A stretch of DNA of 20,362 bases from Euryarchaeota archaeon UBA549 (GTDB lineage Archaea; Thermoplasmatota; Poseidoniia; Poseidoniales; Poseidoniaceae): positions 28,434-48,795 of the forward strand of contig DAGF01000019.1 in NCBI GenBank assembly GCA_002495645.1. The letters run 5' to 3'. How positions within the stretch are numbered: position 1 is the first letter of the stretch; each line of letters opens with the position of its first letter. This document shows, one piece after another, positions 1-7,464 of this stretch. A program made the position numbers and the translations under genes. The notes beneath the pieces were generated by a model that saw nothing but the letters and a program-made list of their open reading frames with translations, did not search any database and had not been told where the DNA came from.

Positions 1-1
1 A

Positions 2-511
2 CGCTACGTCATCGGGCCGGTGTTCAACCTCAATTTCTTCTACAGTCCCCTCGCTGAGGAAGGCGAGCGTCTGGAGTTGCTTGGCGTTGACTGGCGATTT
101 GAATCCTCACTCGACGGGCATGTTCGCCTCCCGGCGCCGCAGCAAATGACCATGCCGATTCACCAGCAAATTCCCGAGATGACCGTGGTTGGCCACAACA
201 CCGCCACCATCCGAGAATCCCTCCTTGAGAAGGCGTTTGAGCTCGGAGAGAAATTCATCAAAGCCAGCAAGGAACACTACGACCCGGGCATCATCGGTCC
301 GTTTTGTCTCCAAACGTGTATTGACAAGGACATGAACTACTACATCTACGATGTCGCTCCTCGCCTCGGCGGCGGCACCAACGTCCACGTCAGTGTTGGC
401 CACCCCTACGGCAACGCCACCTGGCGAAAACCAATGTCAAGCGGCCGCCGTATCGCCATGGAACTGCGCATGGCTGCAGAGCAAGACCGCCTGCTCGAAG
501 TGTTGACTTGA
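2..511 (+). CDS. purP: PurP, formate-dependent FAICAR synthetase (C-terminal part, cut by window edge)
   Basis: PurP is the archaeal ATP-grasp enzyme that formylates AICAR to FAICAR with formate and ATP, the penultimate step of IMP synthesis in the cytosol. The reading frame is open to the left edge, so only the last ~169 residues are present and the start lies outside. Visible family motifs are FNLNFFYSPLAEEGERLELLG near the front, IIGPFCLQ in the middle, then YDVAPRLGGGTNVH and the C-terminal segment MSSGRRIAMELRMA. These match the ATP-grasp metal and nucleotide region and the tail of PurP. The gene converges on the next gene, with only 12 bases between the two stop codons. An internal GTG at position 20 is not a credible start, because the frame and family similarity continue upstream of it. 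PurP is nearly confined to archaea, which supports the taxonomic reading. Confidence 0.9.
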   Translation, partial: RYVIGPVFNLNFFYSPLAEEGERLELLGVDWRFESSLDGHVRLPAPQQMTMPIHQQIPEMTVVGHNTATIRESLLEKAFELGEKFIKASKEHYDPGIIGPFCLQTCIDKDMNYYIYDVAPRLGGGTNVHVSVGHPYGNATWRKPMSSGRRIAMELRMAAEQDRLLEVLT

Positions 512-523
512 TCGGCTCACGAT

Positions 524-2386
524 TTATTCTTCAACGTCGTAGAAGGCTTCATCCGTAATCTCGTACCAAGGGTTGACGCCGATATCGCTTGAGCCTTCAT
601 AATAGGCGGTAGATTCCACGAAATAATAGGTGAGATTGGCCTTCGCCCCCACGCCGTTGATGCTCCAACCTTCGTGGTTGTCCAAAGCGACCACGGGCCA
701 AGCATGGCCGCCCCATTCATCGTCCTCGGTCGCCTTGACCATACCCAACATCAAGCCAGCGTCGTAGCCAAGGTACTCAACCAAACTGATGAACAGCGCG
801 CTGGAATCCTCACAATCGCCGCTGCGGTCGTAAAGCATCTCCAAGGGGTATTTCGGATACTCTGAGAAATTGGTGGTGTCAAGGTCGTATGCGTACTGGA
901 TTTGCCCAACAAAGGCGTAGATATAGCGTAGGATATCGATGTCAGATGTATAACCTTTGGAGATGGCATCTGCCCTGAGTTTGTCGGCCGTGGCCATGAC
1001 CGTCACATCGTTTGGTGTTGAGAACGCCGCATACTGGGGAATGATGTCAGCATAGGTGACGGCGTTCGTCCAATCGATGGCGTGGTTCATGTTTCGGTAC
1101 ATGAGATAGTCAGCATACGTGGTGTCAATCTGGATACTGTGGTACTCGCCACTAAACTGCCAGTACAGGTTGAACGAGGTCATGCCAAGATAGTCCAGCG
1201 GTTCAAGAGAAAACTCCAGTGAACCTGCGTCACCATCCCCGCTGCCATTGGCCACGAAGGAGAGGTTCTGCTCAAGAGCAAGACTATCATAAACCACGGC
1301 ATACCTGAGGGCACCTTCATCAGGATGGATATCGACATCATCATCGATCAGAGGGTCCTGGTCGAATACAGATAGTTCAATCCAGTGATAACGCAAGGAT
1401 TCATCGAGGTTGATTGAAGCGTTCACACCGACAAACTCCGGCTCTCCAACGGTGACGGTCAGCGCCCCGTTTCCGTGATGACAAATGTCGCTTTGATTGT
1501 ATACGGAATAGCAAAAATACATGTCGCCGCGGTCCGTTAGCCAATCAACCGCATCGAAGAGTGTAAAGCGCTCAAAACGAATCCTGACTCCGATGTCCTT
1601 GCCAAGGTGAAGGTCATCCTCATCCAAGGTTCCGTCGTTATCGTCGTCCGGGTCGGTGTTATCTCCCAATCCATCACCGTCTTCATCAGCCCATTCAGCG
1701 CCGTTCCACGGGAAGACATCGCTGTTATCGCCCCAACCATCCCCGTCCGTGTCCAATTGCTCAGATGGGTCTTCGGGAAAAGCGTCGCCATTATCGCCAA
1801 CACCGTCCCCGTCCATGTCCTTCCATTCGCTCGCATCAAGAGGGAAGGCATCGAGTTCGTCGGATACATTGTCATTGTCATCGTCGGTGTCCTCCATGAC
1901 ATCATGACAGCCATCAGCGTCGTTGTCCGTTTCTGCGGTCGGCAGCCAATCGATGCCACCCGTTGGACAGGCATCGGCATCGTCGGGAACCGTATCGTTG
2001 TCGTCATCGTCATCTTCCTCGCCATCGTGGCAACCATCACGGTCGTGGTCCAGTGATTCGACAGAGGTCCATTCATCAAAGCCGTCAAAACAATCATCCA
2101 GGCCGTTGGCGACGCCGTCGCCATCAAGGTCGTTGGGATCATAATCTGAAAAGTTCCAAATCACCACTGCAATCAATGAGGACAGGAGGAGGATTCCAAC
2201 CAACACGACGCCCACGATGAGGCCTGGCGAGCCAATCGAAGCACGCTGGGCGGTTGCTTCAACCTGAACCGGTTGTTCCTCGTACGCAACCTGTTCGCTT
2301 GGCACCTGCTCTTGAGGTGGTGCCTGCGCTTGTTCATCCCCGAGCAGGTCTTGGGCCAGACTCCAGAACTCGTCTTGACCCACCAT
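524..2386 (-). CDS. Membrane-anchored TSP3-repeat protein with transglutaminase-like domain
   Basis: This 620-residue protein is probably displayed outside the cell. Residues 1-54 are a Gln/Glu/Pro-rich, probably cytoplasmic segment. Residues 55-77 form one hydrophobic helix. Residues ~82-258 are Asp-rich calcium-binding TSP3 repeats of the DxDGDGxxD type. Residues ~265-430 look like beta-rich sequence I do not recognise. Residues ~480-600 match the transglutaminase-like/papain-fold superfamily: Cys525 in SGDCEDSSALF, His561 in GGHAWPVV, and a likely acidic third residue, Glu591 in FVESTA. The family includes proteases, amidases and crosslinking enzymes, so the reaction is not determined. An ATG at 2386 is preceded by a TATA-like box 28 nt upstream, which suggests a leaderless transcript. 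The next gene upstream on the same strand is another TSP3 protein ending 54 bases away, so the two may serve one surface structure. Confidence 0.85.
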   Translation of the reverse strand: MVGQDEFWSLAQDLLGDEQAQAPPQEQVPSEQVAYEEQPVQVEATAQRASIGSPGLIVGVVLVGILLLSSLIAVVIWNFSDYDPNDLDGDGVANGLDDCFDGFDEWTSVESLDHDRDGCHDGEEDDDDDNDTVPDDADACPTGGIDWLPTAETDNDADGCHDVMEDTDDDNDNVSDELDAFPLDASEWKDMDGDGVGDNGDAFPEDPSEQLDTDGDGWGDNSDVFPWNGAEWADEDGDGLGDNTDPDDDNDGTLDEDDLHLGKDIGVRIRFERFTLFDAVDWLTDRGDMYFCYSVYNQSDICHHGNGALTVTVGEPEFVGVNASINLDESLRYHWIELSVFDQDPLIDDDVDIHPDEGALRYAVVYDSLALEQNLSFVANGSGDGDAGSLEFSLEPLDYLGMTSFNLYWQFSGEYHSIQIDTTYADYLMYRNMNHAIDWTNAVTYADIIPQYAAFSTPNDVTVMATADKLRADAISKGYTSDIDILRYIYAFVGQIQYAYDLDTTNFSEYPKYPLEMLYDRSGDCEDSSALFISLVEYLGYDAGLMLGMVKATEDDEWGGHAWPVVALDNHEGWSINGVGAKANLTYYFVESTAYYEGSSDIGVNPWYEITDEAFYDVEE

Positions 2387-2410
2387 GGTAGGGAAGACTG
2401 CACCTCGCTC

Positions 2411-2417
2411 CTATAGC
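2411..2417 (-). promoter_or_regulatory. TATA-like box before the transglutaminase-like TSP3 gene
   Basis: On the minus strand the sequence reads GCTATAG within the 54-base gap between the two TSP3 genes. Its centre is about 28 nt before the ATG at 2386. This is near the usual archaeal TATA-to-start distance of about 26 nt, so transcription would begin at or just before the start codon. No Shine-Dalgarno sequence stands out. Assignment is by spacing and base composition only. Confidence 0.4.
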
Positions 2418-2440
2418 GATTATGCCGACGGAAAACAATC

Positions 2441-5400
2441 TCAACCTTGGTAGGCAACCCACTGGCCGGACTGAGCATCGTAGTAGGAGAGGTTGCCATT
2501 CGCATCTCTTGACCAGTGCACACCGTTCTCTTCCCATTGCTGAGGTGAAGAGGCGTCAAGGTTCGGGACATCCTTCGAAGCCCCCGCCATGTTCTGTTCC
2601 GTTGCAGAATCCATGGCATCCATGGCATCGCCGAACGGACTTGTCGCTGCCAATTCGGGCTTGCGGGTGTAGAAGTACCCGCCGCCTCCGAGCAGGCCGA
2701 CCAAGAGCAGGGCGATAATGGCGTACAACATTCCGTTTCCTGATTCCTTCACGGCGGCCTGGGAGCGAGTCGGGTCTTCGGGATAAGCATCCCAACGGTC
2801 GGCGACGCCGTCGTTATCGCTGTCAGCGGATTCATTGGCATCGAACTTGAAGGCGTCCTCGGCGTCGTTCACGCCATCACCGTCTGAATCAAGTTGAATC
2901 AGAGCACAGCCAGCAGCATCGATCAATTCACCCTCCGGGGTGTTGGGACACTCGTCCACGTGATTCTTGATGCCGTCTTCGTCATCGTCCTTTTGCTGTT
3001 CAGAACAACCGTCCACGTCCACGCTTTGCGTGACCGGGGTGTCCGGACAGAGGTCCATGTTGTTCATGATGTCATCGAGGTCCTCGTCCTTTTGCGATTG
3101 GGAACAACCTGCTGGGTCAACTTGCTCCTCAGCGGGCGTGACTGGGCAGGTGTCGTCTGCATCCGAGATGCCGTCGCTGTCCGCATCACGCTGGTTGGTG
3201 GCGCAGCCCAGGAGGTCAACGCTCAAACCGTTGCCCGTTCCGGGGCAGTTGTCAACGTCATCGGTGACGTCGTCCCCGTCGCTGTCCTTCTGAGACGGCG
3301 CACAGCCTTGGGCGTCGGCCGTTTCGGAGGCGGGCGTGAAGTCACAAACATCGTTGGCGTCCACGACGCCGTCATCGTCAGTGTCTCGTTCTGAAGCTGC
3401 GCAGCCCACGCCGTTCACAGGTTCACCCGCTGTGGTGGTCGGGCACTGATCGCGGTCGTCCGTGATGGTATCACCGTCGGTGTCCAGTTGGCTGGTAGCG
3501 CATCCTGCAGCATTGACCACAGCGCCCAAAGGCGTGTTGGGGCATGCGTCGAAAGCATCCATGACACCATCGTTATCGGCGTCTTCCTGACTGCTTGAAC
3601 AACCGACACTGTCGACCGTTTCGCCTGCTGGCGTGTCGGGACAGGCGTCATCAGCATCACTGACGCCGTCCATGTCAGCGTCAAGTTGAGAGAGTGAGCA
3701 TCCGTTACCATCAACAGCTTCACCGGCAGGTGTATCCAGACAGAGGTCGGGGTTGTTGCCGTTGGCGTTATCGCCGTAACCATCACCATCAGCGTCCCTC
3801 CACTGCGTGGCGTCGTTCGGGAAGGCGTCAGCGTTCAGGCCGGCTTGGTTGTCACCGTAGCCATCACCGTCGGTATCGCTCCATTGGGTGGAATCGTTGG
3901 GGAAAGCGTCGGGGTTGGTTCCTGCTTGGTTGTCACCGTAGCCATCACCATCGCCGTCAGACCATTGACTTGAATCATCAGGGAACGCATCAGCGTTGTC
4001 GCCTTGTGGGTTATCGCCATAGCCATCACCATCGCTGTCCTCCCATTGCGTGCCGTCTGCAGGGAAGGCGTCGGGCGTGGTGCCGTTGGGGTTGTCGCCG
4101 TAGCCATCACCGTCAGCGTCCGACCATTGGCTGGCGTCGTTGGGGAAGGCGTCTCCGTTGGTACCCGTTGGGTTGTCACCAAAGCCATCGCCGTCGCTGT
4201 CCTTCCATTGGGTGCCATCGGATGGCCATTCGTCAGGGTTGTTGCCACTGGCGTTGTCGCCGTAGCCATCGCCGTCAGTATCCGACCACTGAGTTGGGTC
4301 GGTAGGGAAGGCGTCGGGGTAGTTTCCGTTGGCGTTATCGCCGTAGCCATCGCCGTCAGCATCCGACCACTGTGTTCCGTCGGTCGGGAAGGCATCGGCC
4401 ATGTTTCCACTGGCGTTATCGCCGTAGCCGTCACCGTCCATATCGGACCATTGTGTGGCATCGTTGGGGAAGGCGTCAACATCGTCGTTGTACCCGTCAT
4501 TGTCCGTATCCTTCTGCGAAAGAGCACACCCGTTCTGGTCCACGATAGCGCCTGTGGCGGTGTTTGGACAGGCATCGGATTCGTTGGGTACACCGTCGTT
4601 GTCATCGTCTTGAACCAAGGTGAAACAATCTGAATCGCCGATGAGCTGCACGGAGACGTTGGAATACAAATCGATGTGAACACAGTAGGTTCCCGAAGCA
4701 TTCGGTGTGTTGTAGGTGAAGGTTGGCATGCTCTGATTTTGGGCGGTGGCGGTAAACGAGGTCATGGTCGATGTAGCAATATTTGCGCCCGATGCGTCGG
4801 TCACCCGATACTGGTACTGGTATCCATCCCCGACCACGAGATCAAGACCCTCGGCCTGGACATTGTTGGTTGCCGCCGTGGCACTCGCCGAATACGAAGC
4901 GATGGTCAATGAGGGTAACTGTGGAATGAACTCGTAAAAATGAAGTCCGGTGAGGTTGTCATTATCACTCAAATTGACGGCGGTACCGTTCTGTGAAATA
5001 TAGGCGGAGAACAAATGGTCGTTCATGGTTGTTGGTCCCGTCCATGTGATCTGATAGGTCATGGACGAGGTGGTCGGCATGAGGTACCACATGTCTGAAT
5101 CGATCATGGAATCGTTGATTGCTGCATTTACATCGTTTGAAACTGCGAAATTGTTCAACCATTCGTCGTAATCAACAACAATCCACTCAACCACATAATC
5201 ACCACCAACCGTGAGGTTGGTCAACTCAATGTCGCCCGTCGTTGACGAAGTGGCTTCAATTTCAACCATCTCGATGTAGAGCGTCTCCGTATCGGTGTTG
5301 AGCGAGGCGTTGGCAGCGTTGAACAAGGTGGAGGTCACGGCAAAGACCGATTCATTGTTGGTCGCCATCGTGGTGATGTTGATGCTGTGGGTGGTGCCGT

Positions 5401-6508
5401 TCGCCGTGAAGGAACCGTTGGTTGAGGAACCCCAGTTTTCCTCACCATCCAGATGGATTTGGCCGTATGTGTGGTTGTAATTGTAGGTTGTACCGTTTGT
5501 CAAACCCGAGAATGAGAGCGTGGCGTGGGTGGTGTTGGTGATGGCGATATCCACCGATTCAAACGCTTGGCCACCACCGGGGTTGTCCGTGGTGATTTCA
5601 ATGTCGTAGGTGTTGGTTGCACCCTGCCATCCGTAAACATCCACGTAGGTGGTTTGGTTGACAAAAGCCGTTACCTGCATCGACTCAAGGTTGCCCGTTG
5701 TCCCTGAACTGGCAAGGAAGCCTCCAGTCGCCGTGTCCCATCCGGTGTCGAGGTCGCCAACGGCGCCGTTGAATGTGACGTTGACGTAGTAGGTAACACC
5801 CGCAACCATGTCAACTTCAAAGTAATCGGTATCGGTTGACGAGTGAATGGACAAACCGGTGCAGGAAAGGGGGAGAAGCGAGGCTGGTGTGGCGGTGCTG
5901 GTGGAATCGTTTGGTTCGAGAATATCAGAGGTGAGGGTCCCCGCTCCCGTGCAGTTGGAGACCGATGAGCCACCACCGCCACCACCGGTGCTTCCGACGG
6001 TGAACTTGGTGAGGGTGAGGTTCCATGTTCCAACGCCTTGGTAGCGGTAGATACTGATGTACACCATACCGCCATGAGCGACGGTGCTCGAATTGGTCGA
6101 AAGGGTCTCGGGATTTGTCGCCCATGAGGCACCCATCATCGTGAGATTGCTCTCGTAAAAGATCAAATCGAAATCATTGGTGACGGTGGTGCCGTTGGCG
6201 AACGTGGTGGTGGACGGGAAAGAGAGCGTGGCAGAAAGGCCTTCGTTGGCGTTAAGAGCCACACGGAGATAATCCTCGTCATCCCCATAATCCAATTCAC
6301 CTGAACCTGAGAAACTTCCTGTGAAGATGTAATTCGTGATGTTGACGCTGGTGTTATCAGGCAAGTCACCTCCCGAATTGAGGTCGTTTTGGTTGGGCCC
6401 GACGGCTTGGACGGTTGGCGTCATTCCCACGAGAACCGTGGAAAGAACCAACATCAGCGAAAAGAGAGCCGAGGTGGACTTGGATTGACGGTTGCGTGCT
6501 TCGTTCAT
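2441..6508 (-). CDS. Giant TSP3-repeat surface protein with PPC domains and C-terminal membrane anchor
   Basis: This 1355-residue protein is probably a secreted, cell-anchored, calcium-stiffened stalk or adhesin. Residues 1-35 are a signal peptide (basic start, hydrophobic 14-29, likely cut after VQA). Residues ~42-168 and ~195-308 look like two PPC (bacterial pre-peptidase C-terminal) domains; the second has EPNDS, STDTDYFEV and YVDVYGWQGA. Residues ~315-640 are Thr/Asn-rich beta-sandwich-like sequence with many Asn-x-Ser/Thr sequons. Residues ~640-1250 are TSP3 repeats, then a membrane helix at ~1259-1280 and a 75-residue tail ending in a Trp/Tyr-rich module (Trp1325, Trp1332, Trp1350). The frame is open up to 6562, but the ATG at 6508 is preferred: a TATA-like box lies ~25 nt upstream and the signal peptide begins there. 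An in-frame ATG at 6514 is possible. Partner or ligand is unknown. Confidence 0.85.
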   Translation of the reverse strand: MNEARNRQSKSTSALFSLMLVLSTVLVGMTPTVQAVGPNQNDLNSGGDLPDNTSVNITNYIFTGSFSGSGELDYGDDEDYLRVALNANEGLSATLSFPSTTTFANGTTVTNDFDLIFYESNLTMMGASWATNPETLSTNSSTVAHGGMVYISIYRYQGVGTWNLTLTKFTVGSTGGGGGGSSVSNCTGAGTLTSDILEPNDSTSTATPASLLPLSCTGLSIHSSTDTDYFEVDMVAGVTYYVNVTFNGAVGDLDTGWDTATGGFLASSGTTGNLESMQVTAFVNQTTYVDVYGWQGATNTYDIEITTDNPGGGQAFESVDIAITNTTHATLSFSGLTNGTTYNYNHTYGQIHLDGEENWGSSTNGSFTANGTTHSINITTMATNNESVFAVTSTLFNAANASLNTDTETLYIEMVEIEATSSTTGDIELTNLTVGGDYVVEWIVVDYDEWLNNFAVSNDVNAAINDSMIDSDMWYLMPTTSSMTYQITWTGPTTMNDHLFSAYISQNGTAVNLSDNDNLTGLHFYEFIPQLPSLTIASYSASATAATNNVQAEGLDLVVGDGYQYQYRVTDASGANIATSTMTSFTATAQNQSMPTFTYNTPNASGTYCVHIDLYSNVSVQLIGDSDCFTLVQDDDNDGVPNESDACPNTATGAIVDQNGCALSQKDTDNDGYNDDVDAFPNDATQWSDMDGDGYGDNASGNMADAFPTDGTQWSDADGDGYGDNANGNYPDAFPTDPTQWSDTDGDGYGDNASGNNPDEWPSDGTQWKDSDGDGFGDNPTGTNGDAFPNDASQWSDADGDGYGDNPNGTTPDAFPADGTQWEDSDGDGYGDNPQGDNADAFPDDSSQWSDGDGDGYGDNQAGTNPDAFPNDSTQWSDTDGDGYGDNQAGLNADAFPNDATQWRDADGDGYGDNANGNNPDLCLDTPAGEAVDGNGCSLSQLDADMDGVSDADDACPDTPAGETVDSVGCSSSQEDADNDGVMDAFDACPNTPLGAVVNAAGCATSQLDTDGDTITDDRDQCPTTTAGEPVNGVGCAASERDTDDDGVVDANDVCDFTPASETADAQGCAPSQKDSDGDDVTDDVDNCPGTGNGLSVDLLGCATNQRDADSDGISDADDTCPVTPAEEQVDPAGCSQSQKDEDLDDIMNNMDLCPDTPVTQSVDVDGCSEQQKDDDEDGIKNHVDECPNTPEGELIDAAGCALIQLDSDGDGVNDAEDAFKFDANESADSDNDGVADRWDAYPEDPTRSQAAVKESGNGMLYAIIALLLVGLLGGGGYFYTRKPELAATSPFGDAMDAMDSATEQNMAGASKDVPNLDASSPQQWEENGVHWSRDANGNLSYYDAQSGQWVAYQG
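2837..3727 (-). repeat. Nine tandem 99-bp (33-residue) coding repeats, TSP3 type with two cysteines
   Basis: Inside the giant surface protein, residues 928-1224 divide into nine units of exactly 33 residues with no insertion or deletion. The pattern is a variable start, Gly-Cys at unit positions 9-10, Ser/Asn/Gln-Gln near 13-14, an acidic DxDxDG calcium loop at ~16-21, and DxC at 27-29 followed mostly by Pro. Units 1-8 hold two Cys each (positions 10 and 29), which could form disulfides within or between units. The ninth unit has lost the second Cys and reads into the juxtamembrane region. Units differ clearly in sequence, so this is not a recent amplification. Confidence 0.9.
3728..4456 (-). 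repeat. Nine tandem 81-bp (27-residue) coding repeats, TQWSDxDGDGYGDN type
   Basis: Residues 685-927 of the giant surface protein are nine units of exactly 27 residues. The consensus is T/S-Q-W-x-D-x-DGDGYGDN, then a Gly/Asn spacer, then DAFPxD. The spacing is strict across all nine. Each unit supplies an acidic DGDGYGDN calcium-loop motif and one Trp. Units 1-8 lack Cys, and the ninth ends in DLCLDTP, blending into the next repeat class. Neighbouring units are similar at DNA level, so copy number may vary between strains. The unit just before the block (TGAIVDQNGC through AFPNDA) has the 33-residue form, so the 27-residue block looks nested in a 33-residue array. Confidence 0.9.
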
Positions 6509-6528
6509 AATCATGCCATGAACCGGCA

Positions 6529-6536
6529 GTATATCA
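6529..6536 (-). promoter_or_regulatory. TATA-like box before the giant TSP3 gene
   Basis: On the minus strand the sequence reads TGATATAC, centred about 25 nt before the ATG at 6508. That spacing fits archaeal TATA boxes and a leaderless mRNA starting at this ATG. It argues against the longer reading frames opening at 6562 or 6514. It lies in the 50-base gap after the small Cys/His gene. Confidence 0.45.
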
Positions 6537-6558
6537 CGCCTACCCCGTGAACGTGGCC

Positions 6559-6798
6559 TCAAATCGCCGTGGGAGCGACATGCCCGTCCCCTTTGTCATC
6601 AGGTTGACGAACTCGCGACCAAACGCCACCCATCAATTCGTCATGATGGGCTTGACAGTAGTGGAATCGGCGGTAGGCCTCTCGGAAGGAGTAGGCTTTC
6701 TTGCCCGTGGCGACCAAATAGCCCTCCGGTGAGAGGCGTGAGACGATGGTGCCAATTTCTTGGCATCCTGGGAAATCGCACACTGGTTCACCGCTCAT
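6559..6798 (-). CDS. Small Cys/His protein, possible zinc finger
   Basis: This 79-residue hypothetical protein has no family I can name. Cys7 and Cys12 (CDFPGC) near the start and Cys48 and His51 (HYCQAHH) later could form one zinc site of the CX4C...CX2H kind. Between them is a mixed basic/aromatic stretch (AYSFREAYRRFHYC). The last 20 residues look disordered. It has an ATG start with a good Shine-Dalgarno-like AAGGTGAG about 8 nt upstream, which supports it as a real gene. It lies 53 bases after the biotin carrier gene and 50 bases before the giant TSP3 gene, all on one strand. Small zinc proteins of this shape can be nucleic-acid binding or structural; nothing here decides which. Confidence 0.6.
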   Translation of the reverse strand: MSGEPVCDFPGCQEIGTIVSRLSPEGYLVATGKKAYSFREAYRRFHYCQAHHDELMGGVWSRVRQPDDKGDGHVAPTAI

Positions 6799-6851
6799 GA
6801 TAACAACTCACCTTGATGCTACATTAACTCTTGCTCATACTTGACGCAGAC

Positions 6852-7259
6852 TCAATCCTCGTCCTCCGAAGCACCGGGTTCGATTACGACCAGCGGTACG
6901 TTGGCTTCAATCGCTTCACCTTCACTGCAGTGAACAGAAACAACGGTTCCCGAAACGGGGGCCTGAATCTCGTTCTGCATCTTCATGGCTTCGAGAATCA
7001 AAATCACTTGGCCCTCGGCGACCTCCTGACCTTCCTCAACCTCCACCGTGACAACTTTTCCGGGGATGTTGGCAGAAACCGTGCCGGATTTCTTCTTCTT
7101 TCGCCCTCCGGACCGACGGGGCTTTGCAGCCACCGCGGCCTCTGGCATTTCAATGTCAAAGGACTGGCCACCGACGGTGGCTTTCCATGTGGTGCCTTCG
7201 CCCTCGAGCTCAACTTCGTATTCCGTACCGTTCACGATGACCTTGCGTGTGTCTGTCAT
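6852..7259 (-). CDS. Biotin carboxyl carrier protein (BCCP) of an acyl-CoA carboxylase
   Basis: This 135-residue protein carries the biotin that shuttles CO2 from biotin carboxylase to the carboxyltransferase. The C-terminal half (residues ~60-128) is a biotinyl/lipoyl domain with the EAMKMQNEI biotinylation motif; Lys93 is the predicted attachment site. The hallmark PVSGTV turn lies at residues 101-106. The first ~40 residues resemble the beta-rich linker domain found in separate BCCP subunits. A Lys/Arg-rich hinge (PRRSGGRKKKKSG, 48-59) joins them. The start has a strong Shine-Dalgarno sequence, GGAGGT, 6 nt before the ATG. It is the third gene of a tight run: carboxyltransferase, a small protein, then this gene after a 4-base gap. 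The biotin carboxylase subunit is not in the window. Confidence 0.93.
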   Translation of the reverse strand: MTDTRKVIVNGTEYEVELEGEGTTWKATVGGQSFDIEMPEAAVAAKPRRSGGRKKKKSGTVSANIPGKVVTVEVEEGQEVAEGQVILILEAMKMQNEIQAPVSGTVVSVHCSEGEAIEANVPLVVIEPGASEDED

Positions 7260-7263
7260 GCGA

Positions 7264-7455
7264 TTACCTCCATGGGGAGCGCCCTGCTCGGGCGTTCATC
7301 AGTGATGCCTTTCCGGTCATCTGTCGACGATGGTCTTGCGACCAAGCAGAACCGGGTTGGCGAGCGATTTGAGCGGGATCATCACCATCACCTTGCGTGG
7401 CGGCAATGACGGCGGCAATGGCAGCCATCATCAATTCAGAGATTTCTTCAGCCAC
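7264..7455 (-). CDS. Small accessory subunit of biotin-dependent carboxylase (OadG/MmdE-like, tentative)
   Basis: This 63-residue protein sits exactly between the carboxyltransferase and BCCP genes (9 and 4 bases apart), so it is almost certainly cotranslated with them. The N-terminus (EISELMMAAIAAVIAAT) is one Ala/Ile-rich amphipathic or short membrane helix. The C-terminal part (SAWSQDHRRQMTGKASLMNAR) resembles the Trp...Arg...Leu-Met tail of small subunits in decarboxylase and carboxylase complexes. This suggests a role in assembly or stability of the complex. The start is GTG, with GAGGTGA a few bases upstream overlapping the stop of the preceding gene. An ATG 5 bases further upstream is out of frame. 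Family assignment rests on position, length and composition rather than a firm motif. Confidence 0.6.
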   Translation of the reverse strand: MAEEISELMMAAIAAVIAATQGDGDDPAQIARQPGSAWSQDHRRQMTGKASLMNARAGRSPWR

Positions 7456-7464
7456 TTCATCACC

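Noticed and set aside
1607..2220. Overlapping + strand frames opposite the transglutaminase-like gene
   Set aside because: They mirror the Asp-rich repeats on the opposite strand and have biased, low-complexity translations.
3728..4456. Regular 81-bp direct repeats, considered as a CRISPR array or non-coding satellite
   Set aside because: They are in frame inside a long gene, translate to TSP3 units of fixed 27 residues, and have no constant repeat with unique spacers.
2894..4701. Several long open frames on both strands across the repeat region, including frames of 124 to 288 codons
   Set aside because: They are by-products of the periodic, Asp/Gly-rich codons of the TSP3 gene. Their translations are low-complexity (Arg/Ser/His or Val/Ile rich) and show no family features.
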